Shown here: positions 14,301-25,000 of the stretch, one piece after another | How the letters are laid out: the number at the start of each line of letters is the position of its first letter | Position numbering within the stretch: the stretch's first letter is position 1 | Assembly: GCA_030141605.1 (NCBI GenBank) | Contig: JAQGDQ010000039.1 | Coordinates: 912,748-957,747, forward strand | DNA length: 45,000 bases | Reading direction: 5' to 3' | DNA from: Tubiluchus corallicola | Lineage: Eukaryota > Priapulida > Priapulimorpha > Priapulimorphida > Tubiluchidae | Notes under the pieces: model-generated | Databases searched by the model: none | Seen by the model: only the letters and a program-made list of their open reading frames with translations | What the model was told of the DNA's origin: nothing | Program-made: the position numbers and the translations under genes

Positions 14301-14601
14301 CCCTTTTCAGTCCACGACACTTCATATTCTCAAAAATACTGACAAATGTATCTAAGGAGACAAAGTCTTCCGGGGACAGATTAAAATTATGGTAGCCCTT
14401 GCGACAGAACAAAAAAGTTCTTAGCAAATGTTCACATATTTCTGAAGGCAAGGCCACATTTTTCCTTATTCTGTATCTACAATGTTGTCTGTCATATTCC
14501 GCCAAAGTATTGAAATTTCGGCAGCATAACTGCAAGCAAATGTCAAAGAGTGACTGTGGTGCTTCAGATTCAAAGAGACGTGGAATTGAAGGCTTCTTCA
14601 T
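2342..14601 (-). CDS. ZER1: Protein zer-1 homolog, CUL2 ubiquitin-ligase substrate receptor
   Basis: Fifteen coding exons, all GT-AG and phase-consistent: 14601-13769, 12526-12269, 11670-11556, 10352-10209, 8448-8390, 8159-8097, 7502-7448, 6507-6454, 6013-5852, 5156-5066, 4520-4450, 4315-4200, 3903-3715, 2966-2869, 2529-2342 (2496 nt, 831 residues; the human protein is about 766). In ZER1/ZYG11 proteins an N-terminal VHL box joins Elongin BC and CUL2, leucine-rich repeats follow, and C-terminal armadillo repeats bind N-terminal glycine degrons. Here residues 17-25 (SLFDICLQL) fit a BC box and 51-54 (LPSE) a CUL2 box. Leucine-rich repeats span roughly 90-360 (LRHLDIS, LVSLDIS). Armadillo repeats hold WNVTDETPSNC (W608, N609, D612) and GNVAEVKEL (N653, E656), the degron-pocket residues known from ZYG11B/ZER1. 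Motifs such as RRNINYRSFEPILRL favour ZER1 over ZYG11B. An Asp-rich run with Gln/Asn/His sits in the linker before the armadillo part. Confidence 0.95.
3395..3560 (+). mobile_element. tRNA-derived SINE (tRNA-Gly-like head)
   Basis: The head has a good internal Pol III promoter: a box A (TAGCTTAATGGTAGTGTG) and, about 45 nt on, a box B (GGTTCAACTCC). It resembles tRNA-Gly, but the two sides of the acceptor stem do not pair, so it is not a tRNA gene. A non-tRNA body follows (from AAAGGCTAAAAAGTGGTAC to about 3560). It lies in a ZER1 intron, antisense to the gene. Its 3' boundary is uncertain. Confidence 0.6.
5641..5800 (+). mobile_element. tRNA-derived SINE, family A (tRNA-Arg-like head)
   Basis: Positions 5650-5710 resemble tRNA-Arg(CCU): box A TAGCCTACTGGT, anticodon arm around CTCCTAA, box B GGTTCAAATCC. 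A T-run follows, then a body starting ACATTTCCTGCCTCTCAAA. The same head-plus-body layout, including the shared ACTGTATT just after box B, recurs twice near 39.6-39.85 kb, so this is a dispersed family and not a tRNA gene. It sits in the ZER1 intron 5157-5851. Confidence 0.65.
6839..7215. mobile_element. Non-autonomous hAT-like element with internal palindrome
   Basis: The 377-bp unit starts CAAGGGTG and ends CACCCTTG, an 8-bp inverted terminus; beside the left end is GTGGCCCGCGG, a subterminal style common in hAT elements. No protein is encoded. At 7025-7084 and 7115-7172 are inverted arms of about 58-60 bp, roughly 88% identical, with an AT-rich 30-bp spacer. I could not find a clear 8-bp target duplication, so the hAT label is tentative. 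It lies in a ZER1 intron. Confidence 0.5.
8806..8842. repeat. Purine-pyrimidine (CA/CG)n microsatellite
   Basis: Alternating CA repeats with a central CGCGCGCACGC part, a Z-DNA-prone tract. It directly abuts the 5'-truncated end of the LINE fragment that begins at about 8843. Confidence 0.85.
8843..10022 (+). pseudogene. 5'-truncated non-LTR retrotransposon (reverse transcriptase)
   Basis: The reading frame begins inside the reverse-transcriptase palm (TPQGSILGPLL, then LFINDLPEVLD) and carries the catalytic YADD motif near 8940. It continues into thumb and C-terminal sequence typical of Jockey/CR1-like LINEs (AYVRPLLEYCSSVW; later GHNFKLCTSFSR and FANRVVNIWNALD). Two frameshifts and stops between about 9466 and 9513 break the frame, so it is dead. 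The 3' end is followed by a short AATAAATAAATAAAT tail near 10005-10020. The endonuclease and the first half of the polymerase are missing, the usual result of incomplete target-primed reverse transcription. It lies in the ZER1 intron 8449-10208, antisense to the gene. Confidence 0.85.
10941..11316. mobile_element. MITE, family M, copy 1
   Basis: This 376-bp element begins TAAGCCTTTTCACAGTT and ends with the inverted match AACAGTGAAAAAGCTTA. A subterminal inverted copy of the terminus (GTGAAAAGG at 10977-10985 against CCTTTTCAC at 10945-10953) lets the left end fold into a hairpin. Both ends match copy 2 at 25666-26088 in reverse orientation. No protein is encoded. A TA target duplication is possible (TA|AGCC and GCT|TA). 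It lies in the ZER1 intron 10353-11555. Confidence 0.75.
12771..13005. repeat. AT-rich palindromic microsatellite
   Basis: Long (TA)n runs broken by inverted pieces such as AGAATGAATATA with TATATCATTCT and a near-perfect AATAAATAAATATATATATATTTATTTATT-type palindrome (12963-12994). It would extrude as cruciforms. It lies in a ZER1 intron; a shorter (TA)n run is at 13640-13672. Confidence 0.8.
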
Positions 14602-14635
14602 TTCTTTCTGCAGATTGTCTCAGCACTTCCTTTTC
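14602..14635 (-). other. ZER1: ZER1 5' UTR with an upstream intron
   Basis: The start-codon exon begins at 14635, just after a good acceptor on the minus strand (TTTATTTGCAG|GAAAAGG). Only 34 nt separate it from the ATG, so at least one untranslated first exon lies further upstream, between here and TBC1D13. I could not locate it. Confidence 0.6.
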
Positions 14636-17049
14636 CTGCAAATAAAAGACACTTAAAATAGCCGCCGTTTACAAAATTACAGCTAAGTTTCACGGTGCAC
14701 TTAACATCATAACACTTTTACTAGCTTCATCGCTAACGTTTCGAGTTAGGATCGGGACAAGTGTTAAACCTACTACAAACAGAGATGAAATCAGATAATC
14801 AGAAATGTGTTGTTCAAACATTAATTTTAGCAATTTGGTATCATTTACAAACGCCCTTTCTCACAACAAGCACTGCTAATATTACATTAACATAAACTTC
14901 AGAAAAAACAGAAAGTGATCATTCAACAAAGCCTGCTTATTAGACTTACACTAAAAGCGATTTAAATGAAAAAATTTAAAAAACGTATTTTTATATTCAA
15001 TTTACTATAATTAAATACAAAAACACAACGATGAGGGTGCCATTAATGCAAAATAATTCCCACAAGGCTGAGTGATTTTTTTTCTGCAGTGACGCACCGA
15101 TAACAGGCATCTTGCCCAGGCCAAGTCGTGAACACTTCGATTCTATACTTATAATAAATTTCACAAAACAAACACTGCAAAAACATTGAAACAATGGAAT
15201 GTACGTTTATTATTCATGATTTCACTTATTAGCACTCATTTGTAAGATGAAGCTATCATGAACATTGATTAACTCCATGTTTTGTGTCGATATTTTGCCA
15301 AAAACCGTACAATAGATTACACAGTCAATGGTCCATGTATTTGACATGATACTATAAATTATATTGTGTTAGAACATAATTATCTTCTGATGTCTTGACA
15401 GACTAACAGTTGACTAAAAAAGGCAAAACCTTCTGGGAAGTCAAGCTTAATTCAACGTTCGCAAAGAATGTTAGAAGGATTTAGCAATAAAACTGCAATA
15501 AATGCCTCATGTAATTAATAAAACACTTTAGGCTCTCCCATTTTCAATGCCCATTCTTCCTCAAATGGCATCATTCGTCTTGAAGAATTCTTTGCAAATT
15601 TCTTTGTTATATTTTTATAAGTTTAAGTGGTAATGGTAAATAAACCCAACATGCTGCGTGACTTGTTCTTTCCTTTTCAGTAAGTAAATTTTCTCCATTT
15701 TTACAATCTGGTCAAAACAATTTTACAATCTTTAAGTGCTGGATTTATATCTGTGTAGAATATATGACAGCCAACTGCATAAGTATTTGGTATTGCCAGC
15801 ATCATTCCAACAATGCACCAAAGCAATAAGAAAATCAAAAGCCTGAATTTTCCACCTCCACTAGTACGTGAACTCAAGACCTTTCTGTTTTATGGGCAGC
15901 TATTGCTGAAACAACGGAGAACTATCAAACCCTCGATATTTACAGTGAAAGTATTGCTTGTCTCACACATAACAGTCTGCACTATGTTTGAGACCAGGCC
16001 CAAGGAGATGGTGGTGCAGCCGGTACATTGCTCCAGGCCCTTAAATGATCAATTTTGTACCTCAACATGATCATTTGAAATGCCCTTAGAAACCCTAAAT
16101 TGTTTTAACTTAATCTATGCATGCTAGGTCAAACAATTTGCTCAGGTCAGTAACTAGTGTTAGCTTTGTGCATTGTCCAGCCAATGAAAGCTTATTGCTC
16201 CCAAAAAATGCAACTGCCTCGAGGTCGTGGTAAAGCAAGTTACAAGGAAACAAGATTCCATGACAAAAATATGACCTATGCAGCTCGTGCAGAAAACGAA
16301 GAGAGTCATTTCAGGGAGTCTTTTTTGTGTGATCATAAATGATAAAATTGGTGGACTCACAATTTGATTCAGTGCTGCAAAGAACATTGCCAAGTGGGTG
16401 AACTACCTCGGGAAGTAACTCACAACCCCACCTGATGCAATGAAAACAAACTAAAACAATATGAAAATTTCCTTAGATCCATGTTGAGGCAGGGATGGCT
16501 AACAGACCTGCAAGATTAACTACTGAAGCTGAACTTGCAAGGAAAGTTAATTTTCGTGAAGTTATTCGTTGTTTTGCAGGGAAAAATGCCAGAGAAGCCA
16601 CTTTATTTAGCAGAAAATGAACTGGGACGTATTATGGTTCAGTGTGAATAAACCTTATTTCAGGTATTAAGAAATAAAAATTATTGAACATAAATTATGT
16701 GTATTGTATTTTATAGTCTTTATATAGTCATCTTTATGAGTATGCTATATGTACAAATCTACTATATAAATTCAGTATTGAAAGCAGACAATGTAATACA
16801 TCTAGGGTAAATGGTCCCACTGAAAATTGTACTAAAAGTGGTTCACAGTGGTGTAAAAACTAGTGCTAACCACTTTGCTGCAGTCTTTAACATGCAGAGT
16901 TACCGCCTTACTGGTCCTGGTAATATAAGTGGAATTTTCGGATTGCAGTCAAGGAATCTTCGACAGCAGTGACATTAACATATCAACTGATACTATATCG
17001 AGACATTACATCAGGTGACTGAAAGCTTAGTCACATTTCTGCCCTTCAC
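14636..17049. other. Intergenic, no gene recognised
   Basis: This is the ZER1 side of the divergent gap and should hold its promoter and untranslated first exon. I see no recognisable coding exon. A 42-codon open frame at about 16496-16624 (starts MANRPARLTTEAELARK) and one at 16157-16342 have no recognised homology. A small palindrome (AAATGATCA to TGATCATTT) lies at 16046-16078. Confidence 0.4.
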
Positions 17050-17570
17050 AAGAAAAGTCTACCCAGCAAACTATACCGATTCATTTCGATCGCAATTATT
17101 AGCTGTACAGTAACACATCATTTATAGTGCTTGCTATCAACCACTTAGAAAGTCATCAAATTTTCTGTGATGCCCAGCATGGCTTTCTCAAAAATTGGTC
17201 ATGCAAGACTCAACTATATATCACCACAGTTCGTGCCACATTTATTGTCAATGAAGGTCAACAAACCAATGCCACTCTTCAAGCCTTTGGTAAGGTGCCC
17301 CATTCAAGACTATTATCCAAATTACAGCAAACATAATCATTGGATCATTATTTCTTTTCGGCAAAATACAAGATGCAATGTTCGAGGGTGAGTCATCGAT
17401 AGAAGCAGAGATTTGATACAGTGCTCTGATAGAGCATGTAACATCTGGGGATCCTCATAATAAAGTGTACTCAGACCACTACTATTCTTTGTCTTCATCA
17501 ACAGTTATATCTGATAAAATATCATACACAGTCAGACTATTCTCTGATTACCACCGATTAAATTGCCAAT
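17050..17570 (+). pseudogene. Heavily decayed LINE reverse-transcriptase remnant
   Basis: A plus-strand frame reads NHLESHQIFCDAQHGF, LKNWSCKTQLYIT and FGKVPHSRLLSKLQQ. These match the conserved LINE pattern of NHLESHNILCDEQHGF-type and DFSKAFDKVPHQRLL-type blocks. Further on, in broken frames, come a degenerate VTSGVPQG-like block near 17440 and an RLFADD-like block (RLFSDY) near 17540. It is interrupted by many stops. It is clearly older than the two other LINE copies in the window. Confidence 0.65.
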
Positions 17571-18338
17571 TTACATGAAGTTAATGGTCTACACTTCAGT
17601 AAGTATCCGTAAATATATCTTACGCTCAGGTAAAGTGTTCAACTAAAATAAAATAAATTGAAGAAAATTTGATGTTTTTCGGTGCATCACAATTTTAATC
17701 ATTTTATCATTATCATGGCAGCTTACAGAGAAAAGTAAAATAAAACTACTTTTTATGGATTTTTTGTGAAATTCAACTCTTTCCTCTTTTCTTGTTATAC
17801 GGTTTTATATAAAACAAATGTTCTTTGTGTTTTATTATTAATGTTTTCTAATTTAGTTTAAGTTTGTCTCCCTGTGGTATTTCCTTGTACTTTGTATCGG
17901 TTAGAGTGGAATTCAAAAACTCTGATTCTGTGTGAAAGCAAGATAGTTATATTAACATGGAAGAAAAAGTAAACACATCTACACCTGTGTAAAAAAATCT
18001 CTTATGAAAAAAGCCTATATCTACGGTTAAAATATGCGTTGCTGGTTAATTAATATTATTTTATTTTTAATGGGTCTAGAATACGTTAGTTTACACAGAG
18101 CTCTAGTTTACGTAATGTACACACCGCTAGCAAAAGTTTTAAACGCTATTGAGACTATTGTTTTAACCATTGGCTAGTTGACTTATCATTTTTGCTGATT
18201 ACTTCAAGTTTATTTTGTAGGACTCATGAGAAATGATAAAAATATGCTTGCAGCAACACGAAAATTTCAGGAAAAACCAACCTTTGAACACCATTCATTT
18301 TACATTAATATACGCTTAAAAACCTAAAAATATTGCAA
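17571..18338. other. AT-rich intergenic stretch
   Basis: Nothing recognisable on either strand between the two LINE remnants. Confidence 0.5.
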
Positions 18339-20745
18339 TTACCACACAATGGGATGGAACTGCATACCATTTTCAACTGCCCAATCACAGAGCCCTTCTA
18401 CATCCAATTGAAGATCTTTACAGCTGGTAAAAGAATCAGATTCAGACCAGATTTTGCTGTCGTCAGCAAAAAGACGAAGAGAATTTCTCACACAACTAAG
18501 CAAGTCATTTATAAATACCACAAATAAACACGGACCTAACACCGAACCTTGCGGTACAAAACTAGTAATCAAGGACTCAGTCGATTTTTACCGTCAACAC
18601 ACGTACATTGTCTTCTATTTTCTAAGAAGTTAACTATCCACTATAAAACTGAACCAGTTATGCCATAACTTTTAAGTTTTGCAAACAGAAAGTGATGAGG
18701 TACAACATCAAATGCCTTTTTCAGGTCCAGTAATATTATATCAAAAAGCTTATTAGCATCTTTTAACTCAAACCATGCATCGTAACATTGTAACAGTTGG
18801 GTAACCATTGTTTTACCCTTAACAAACCCATGTTGTTCTTCACAAATAATGTTGTATCTTACCAGATGGTTCATTATATGCCTCCGCATGATTTTTTCTG
18901 TCACCTTATCAATTGTACTTAGTAAGCAAACTGGCCTGTAGTTCGATGGATCTGACTTGTCCCCTTTTTATGAATGGGAGTAACCTGTGCCACCTTCCAT
19001 TGTCCAGGTAACTGACAGTCAGCAAAAGACCTATCCAGTAAGGTGTATATAGGCTTAAAAAGCACAGTTCTACATTCATTTAAAATACGTGCATGGTAAC
19101 TATCTGGAGCAGATTTGTTTACATTGAGAATTTGTAACTCAAAGAGCACTTCTTCTTCAGTTATGGAAACATTGTTGATATCAGGATATTGTTGCACTGT
19201 AGTTACTTCATAGTCAGAAGCATTGGGGCTGAATACACTAAAAAATCGTTCAAAATTTGTGCCTTCCCTCTGAATCAGAGACAAGAATACCTTGGGAATT
19301 CTTCAGTGAATGAATTCTAGACTTTGGCTTCCGAAGTGCATTGATATACTGCCAGAATGCCTTAGGATTACTCTTGCAATTACTTGCTAAGTTACGTTCA
19401 TATCTTTTTGTCGCAGTAGTTATAAGATTTTTCACCACATTACGCCTTGCAGCATACCGTTCATAAGAAGGTTTTGTTCTTTGCCTCTTCCAGTCAAAAA
19501 ACAACTTTTCTTTCTCCTTAATACAGTCAAGCAACTGCTTAGTTAACCAAGAAGGCCGAGGTCGACTACTCTTATTACAAGAACTTGGATAGAAACTGGG
19601 CACATATTCATCAACAACTGACATGTACACATTATGAAATTTTGTCCACAAATCATCAAGAGTAAGATTACTATTTAAAACATTGATCCAATCAACTTGG
19701 CTAAATGCATTACACATACTGCTGAAATTAACTTTGTTTAAACACATCTTCTTCTGAGGTAGAATTTTGACTGGCAATACATTTACATTCAAACTAAAAT
19801 GCAAACACATGGTCACTATTACCAAATGGTGAACTAGGTCTCAAATTTTTTACCAAATCATCTTGTTCAGTGCCAATGCGATAGCGTGTTGCAAATTTCA
19901 CGTGTTGAAATAACAAGTTCAACTCAAAGCATTCTAAAAACTCATTTTCAGTAGCATTATTGAAGAACTCCAATTGCCAATCAATTCCTGATAAGTTATA
20001 TTTGATGTGTGAGATTCACACACATACGATATCAGTTTAATAAGATTAGCATTATCACTGATTGTTGAGGATGGACTTCTGTATATCAAGAGAATACACA
20101 AACTTTGATTCTCTTGAAGTTTAATTTTTACACATACTGCACACTTAAAATATTTACAATGTAGTTCAAAAAAGTCAATACCCTGATGAACGTATATAAC
20201 TACACCACGGCCACAAGAGTTATAAATAGGTATATTATAACCCGGGATTGTTAACTCAGTTTTCTCTATGTAATTTTCACCAGATTTAGAGTTCACTTCC
20301 GTAATTGCAACTACATGATAAAGCGTAGATTTTGTAATAATTCCTGTCTCTTGTTTAAGAATTGATCTGCATTAGTATACAAAACATTAATGTTTTTCCC
20401 AGAATAAGTCTTAACTTTATTCCATGAGTTACAATCTCTCTTCGGATGTTGTTTACTGCAACCTATTTATTTTTATTTTTCCATTCGTAAACAACTCCTC
20501 TGGCGTAATTGATGCTCCCGTTTTTTGACGGCTCACGTTTTTTCCTTTCTTCTAATTCCTTCATGAGTACCTTTCTTTCTTCATGCTGTTTGAATGTTAA
20601 ATCTGGCTGCACAAACATATTTCCAGTTTCACGATTGTCTGAATCACAAATCTGGCGATATGCTTCTAAAATCCTTGTTTTATCTGCATAAGACTCAACT
20701 TGGAATTTCAACATATCGTTACCTTTTTGATCTTTAACTTTCAAG
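18339..20745 (-). pseudogene. Non-LTR retrotransposon, nearly full but 3'-truncated and frameshifted
   Basis: Reading along the minus strand: the C-terminal part of an ORF1-like protein (20744-20463, with VQPDLTFKQHEERKVLM); an apurinic-type endonuclease (about 20440-19934, with AITEVNSKSG and GRGVVIYVHQGIDFFEL); a linker (19825-19250, with RPSWLTKQLL and KAFWQYINALRKPKS); then reverse transcriptase (19284-18339). The polymerase keeps WKVAQVTPIHKKG, DLKKAFDVVPHHFL, VPQGSVLGPCLF and the catalytic FADD in LRLFADDSKIW. Frames change several times, so it is inactive. It stops abruptly at 18340, just after the FADD block, and lacks the thumb and 3' UTR; retrotransposition normally loses the 5' end, so a later deletion is likely. 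The clade is Jockey/CR1-like by motif, not resolved further. Confidence 0.85.
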
Positions 20746-22087
20746 ACGAAATATATTGGTAACTGGCTTTACATTACTGACACCAATTTTATCCAAGAAG
20801 ACATTTATCATCTCATCATTTATTTGCTGTAGCTCATGCTTGCTTAGATTAGAATCTACCGTGGGTACATTTCGTGTGCATATAAGCATTACGTGACAGA
20901 GATAAACAAAAGCAAGGTAGCTAAATGATGAAAACAGTCTAATTCTAAAATGTCATTCTTGGGTGGATAAGTAATGCACGTTTAGTAGCGTTACTGCCAA
21001 AGTAATCAGATTACAAGACTAAGTGGAGTAATTGTGTTGCATTACATGTTACTATAAAAATAATACAGTTACAGTAATGGCTACACTCCAGATAAGCATG
21101 GAACTCTGTGAGCATACAATAAGTGCTGGGATAAGAATACTTACCTTACAGAATTCAGTTTTGATTTGTTGAAGTAATTATTCTGTTACTACATTGGTGT
21201 GAACTAGTCAAGTTGGAGGTTATACTGTCGTCATCATTCGTCAGTTTTCATTACATAGTGGACATATTGGACTTTCAATAAAAAGCAAAAAAATATTGTT
21301 AATAATCTCTGATTTAACATTTAAAGTTGTACATTAAAAACTATATGGATTTCTCTGGTGACTAATCAAAAGTGCCCGGTTTTTAAGTGTTTGTACATTT
21401 TTTCGGAATTGTACTGAACACGCAAACTTGATACCATTTTGTAGATCCTTTCGAGCTCTACACGTCCAACCATAGTTTTGTTTATAATAGTAGCTACTGG
21501 TTGTGTACAGTAACCTAAATTATAATAAAAAATTCCAATATGCAAAAATAAGTAGATAGTTAAACAAAATACATGGCACCCATTTTTGAAGTTTCAGCCA
21601 GTTTCTCTGGACCTTGGAAACAACTAATATAGTACCAATTTGCAAATAATAGAAACACACACACACACACACACTATTACTAACATTTTAAATATGTCTT
21701 TTACCTTGGAACGTATGTTCTCTTATATGATACTTTTGTACTAAAATAAGTACTAAAATAAATTAAATCCTGTTAAATTAGCTGTTACTAGAAGTATAGT
21801 GTGTATGTTACACATGGCCAAGTCACAATCTACATAGTGGTAGTCTATATTACTAATGTTGACTCAACTTGAAATTAATCATGTTTAGCTGCAAACTGTA
21901 CCATCCCTCTGTGACAGAAATAGTCAGAGGTAATATTGCAGATGAAGCCGCCTAAAAGCAGTTTTCCGAACAGTCACCCATTCCTACTGACCTGGCTCAG
22001 TGCTGCATAATTGTCATAAGCAAAGCACACATGCTGATTACTGAGCTTTTCCCTTCAGCTCATGCCAAGATATTATTTTATGCTGTT
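20746..22087. other. Intergenic stretch upstream of TBC1D13
   Basis: No coding exon seen apart from the proposed TBC1D13 start. At 20960-21090 several GTTACT and AGTAAT half-sites alternate in both directions, a style typical of short hAT-derived repeats, but no ends can be fixed. A (CA)9-like run lies at 21655-21673. The TBC1D13 promoter should be here; I cannot point to it. Confidence 0.4.
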
Positions 22088-25000
22088 ATGACTAATGCCC
22101 TTGTGTAAGTTATTGTTGTGTAATATAATTTCTTAGCTAAATCATCCCTCTCTTTCTTCATTGATGAATTTTATGCTTTTATGATAATAACAATAATTGT
22201 AATAATAATAATAACAAAGATGACGATAACAACAACAAATGTGTTTTATTTAAAATTAACATCTATAATCACAGTCACTTACATTAAAATGCACATTTTA
22301 CAAAAACACTAAATTATGCTTTCAGGTTAAAGCGGTTTGAGGATTTATTATCCGTGGACAATTTAGACATCAGCGAACTCCGTATACTTTGTTTTAATGG
22401 TAAACAGCAATTTGTGTCATTTTGCACGTAGTACATGTTGATGTCTAGTATTTTGTCTTTGTGAAATGCTGGTATATTTTTGTGCTCTTACATAGTTTTG
22501 TAAAAGTTGCAGAAAAAATTTGGTTAATTGGCTTTTTTACTGCGTGTCTTATCATACTATTATACTATTAGTTGCTGTTTTTTCAGAGGGTAAATTTAAT
22601 TTGTTGTGAATGTTTTTGCCTTTCTGTTAAAATGTTTATCAAACAATGATTTATACCTATGATACATCCTGCGTCTGGAAGAGAGAAATAGAAAGTTGCT
22701 GAGCACCAAACCAAATGTCGCATGAAACCAGAGATTTTGGCAGCAGAGATGCTGGCAAAATCTGGCGTTCAACGTCCATGCAGTGTCTGTTTCTCAATCA
22801 GCCAGTGAGAACTGGGCCTGCGATTATGAAACAACCGTTTACAATTATTGGCAAAAGTTTAAAACTATCTTACAAAAGAAAAATTGGAATCTCAATAGAA
22901 AATTCTAGCAGATTTTATTTTATTTTGTTCAAAGACCTTTAAATTACGTAATATTTGCAGTAGGTTTTTCAGATGCTGAACGCTGGATGCCTTGATGTAT
23001 CATAGGCCTTAAATGTTAAGTACACAAGCAATAGTCCTGCTTCTCATTTACACAGTCACAAACTGCTTATGTCTAATTCCAGAATACGTTTTTAATTACA
23101 GGTATTCCAGATGAAGCAGGTATTCGCTCTCTCTGCTGGAGATTACTGCTAAACTACTTACCACCCTGTAAATCATCTTGGCCTAAATTTTTGGAGAAAC
23201 AACGGTAATAGACAAATTAACATTAGGAATAAGTATTGGTTTATTTACTCATAGTTGCTATTTTTCTCACTTATTTTAATAGCATTTTATCATACAAACA
23301 AGTTTTAAAATAAAAGTGACTGCCATAACCCACTTGAGGAAAGACATGCCCTCCATCACCAGTCAAGTTGTATTATTCAAATTTCTATGAAATTTAGTCA
23401 GAATCATGGCTTCATCGAAGTTGTTTACATCTTAGAGGACTTTATACTTATACCTCATGTCAGTATGGTTCAGTATTTGTTCATCTAAAACACCACAGAC
23501 ACTTGCAACTATATTGAGTTTATTAGGACACCTAGTAGATACAATTCTTGCTTTTAAAACACTACAAACAGTTTTATTTTGTTTTTCTTAATTAGTAAGT
23601 GTAGTGTTTCTTCTGATTTAGTTTTTAATGCAGCTTCTGAATGAATTTTATATCCCTTAGTTTAATGTCATTGTATACATTCATTTTATATTTAGTTTAA
23701 CTTGTAATTTTTATTTTTTGTATCTCTACTTTACAGTCAAAGATATCCGTGAAGGACGAAAGGTCATGTGAAAAAAATTTTGAGACTTAATGGGCACTTT
23801 GGCTGCTCCATCGGATATGTTACAAAAATTCTTTTGCATACAAGCCTTTTTTGTGAAAATTACACTTGAAATTTGTACATATTGCAGAATCTTTTCTTGC
23901 ATTTTTGCAAGTAGACTTTATTTTATGCAATAAAACTTGGACTTGTAAATTGGCTAAGTTGGTGTTTTATTTTAGGGAGGTTTATCAGACGTTTATACAT
24001 GATATCATCATTAATCCAGGTAAAACACATTTTGGCAAAAGTGGTCGACTTGACGTAACACTAGAAGATCATGTACGTTTATTTTTCAATTTGCTGTTTA
24101 TTTTTAGCTGTTAATACATCTGCTAAAAATATTTATGTTTTTATTACCATTTGTTGTTTGTTTATCTGTTAGTTAGCAGGATTATAGGAAAACTACTTAA
24201 CTAATTTCCATGAAATTTTGTAGCGGTTGTGAAGCATGGGACAAGGAAGAATGCATTGAATTTTCGTGTGGGTCTGCATCTGTTATATTGAATTTTTAAT
24301 GTTAACTTATAAATTCAGCCTGGGCTGAGGTTTCCTGTCTAATGAGTGGTATTCCAGTTTATTGATTTTACCACTTTTGCATTTTTCATTGTTGCATTCT
24401 GATATTTCTGTCCTTTTTTGAAAATACTGAAATAATTCAAGTAGATGTATTTCTGTTTCTTCCTTGCGAACTAGAGTTCAGAAACAATCTTCTGGCGTGC
24501 TTTTGTTTTACAATTTGTTTTGTGTGCTTTGTGACGGTCTGTGAGTGAAGCTCACCTGTGCTTTTGCTTTATGCATTGCATCTTTGATCATTTTAATTTT
24601 TCACCACCACCCAATCACTGTCATTTCTTTTTGTCCTTTCCTTATTCAGTTGCAGCTCATTCCATTGTAGGGAACCTTACTGACTAAACGAATAGACAGA
24701 CAAATAGGTAGACAAAATAGACTTTTTCAGTTTTGTGTCTAAGGTTTTTAGTTTTATTTCAGCCTTTAAATCCTAAGCCGGATAGCCAGTGGGTAGCTTA
24801 CTTTAAAGACAATGAAGTTTTAATACAAATAGACAAAGATGTCCGGTAAGATAGACAGTATAATTTAGATAAACTCAGCTCATACTTTATAAAATAACCT
24901 TGAATTTATGACTAGCATTGATAAATATATTACAAATGCAATCTTGGTTCAGAAATTCACCATAGACTACTGTACTTTAAAAATCAAATGCTAAAATATT

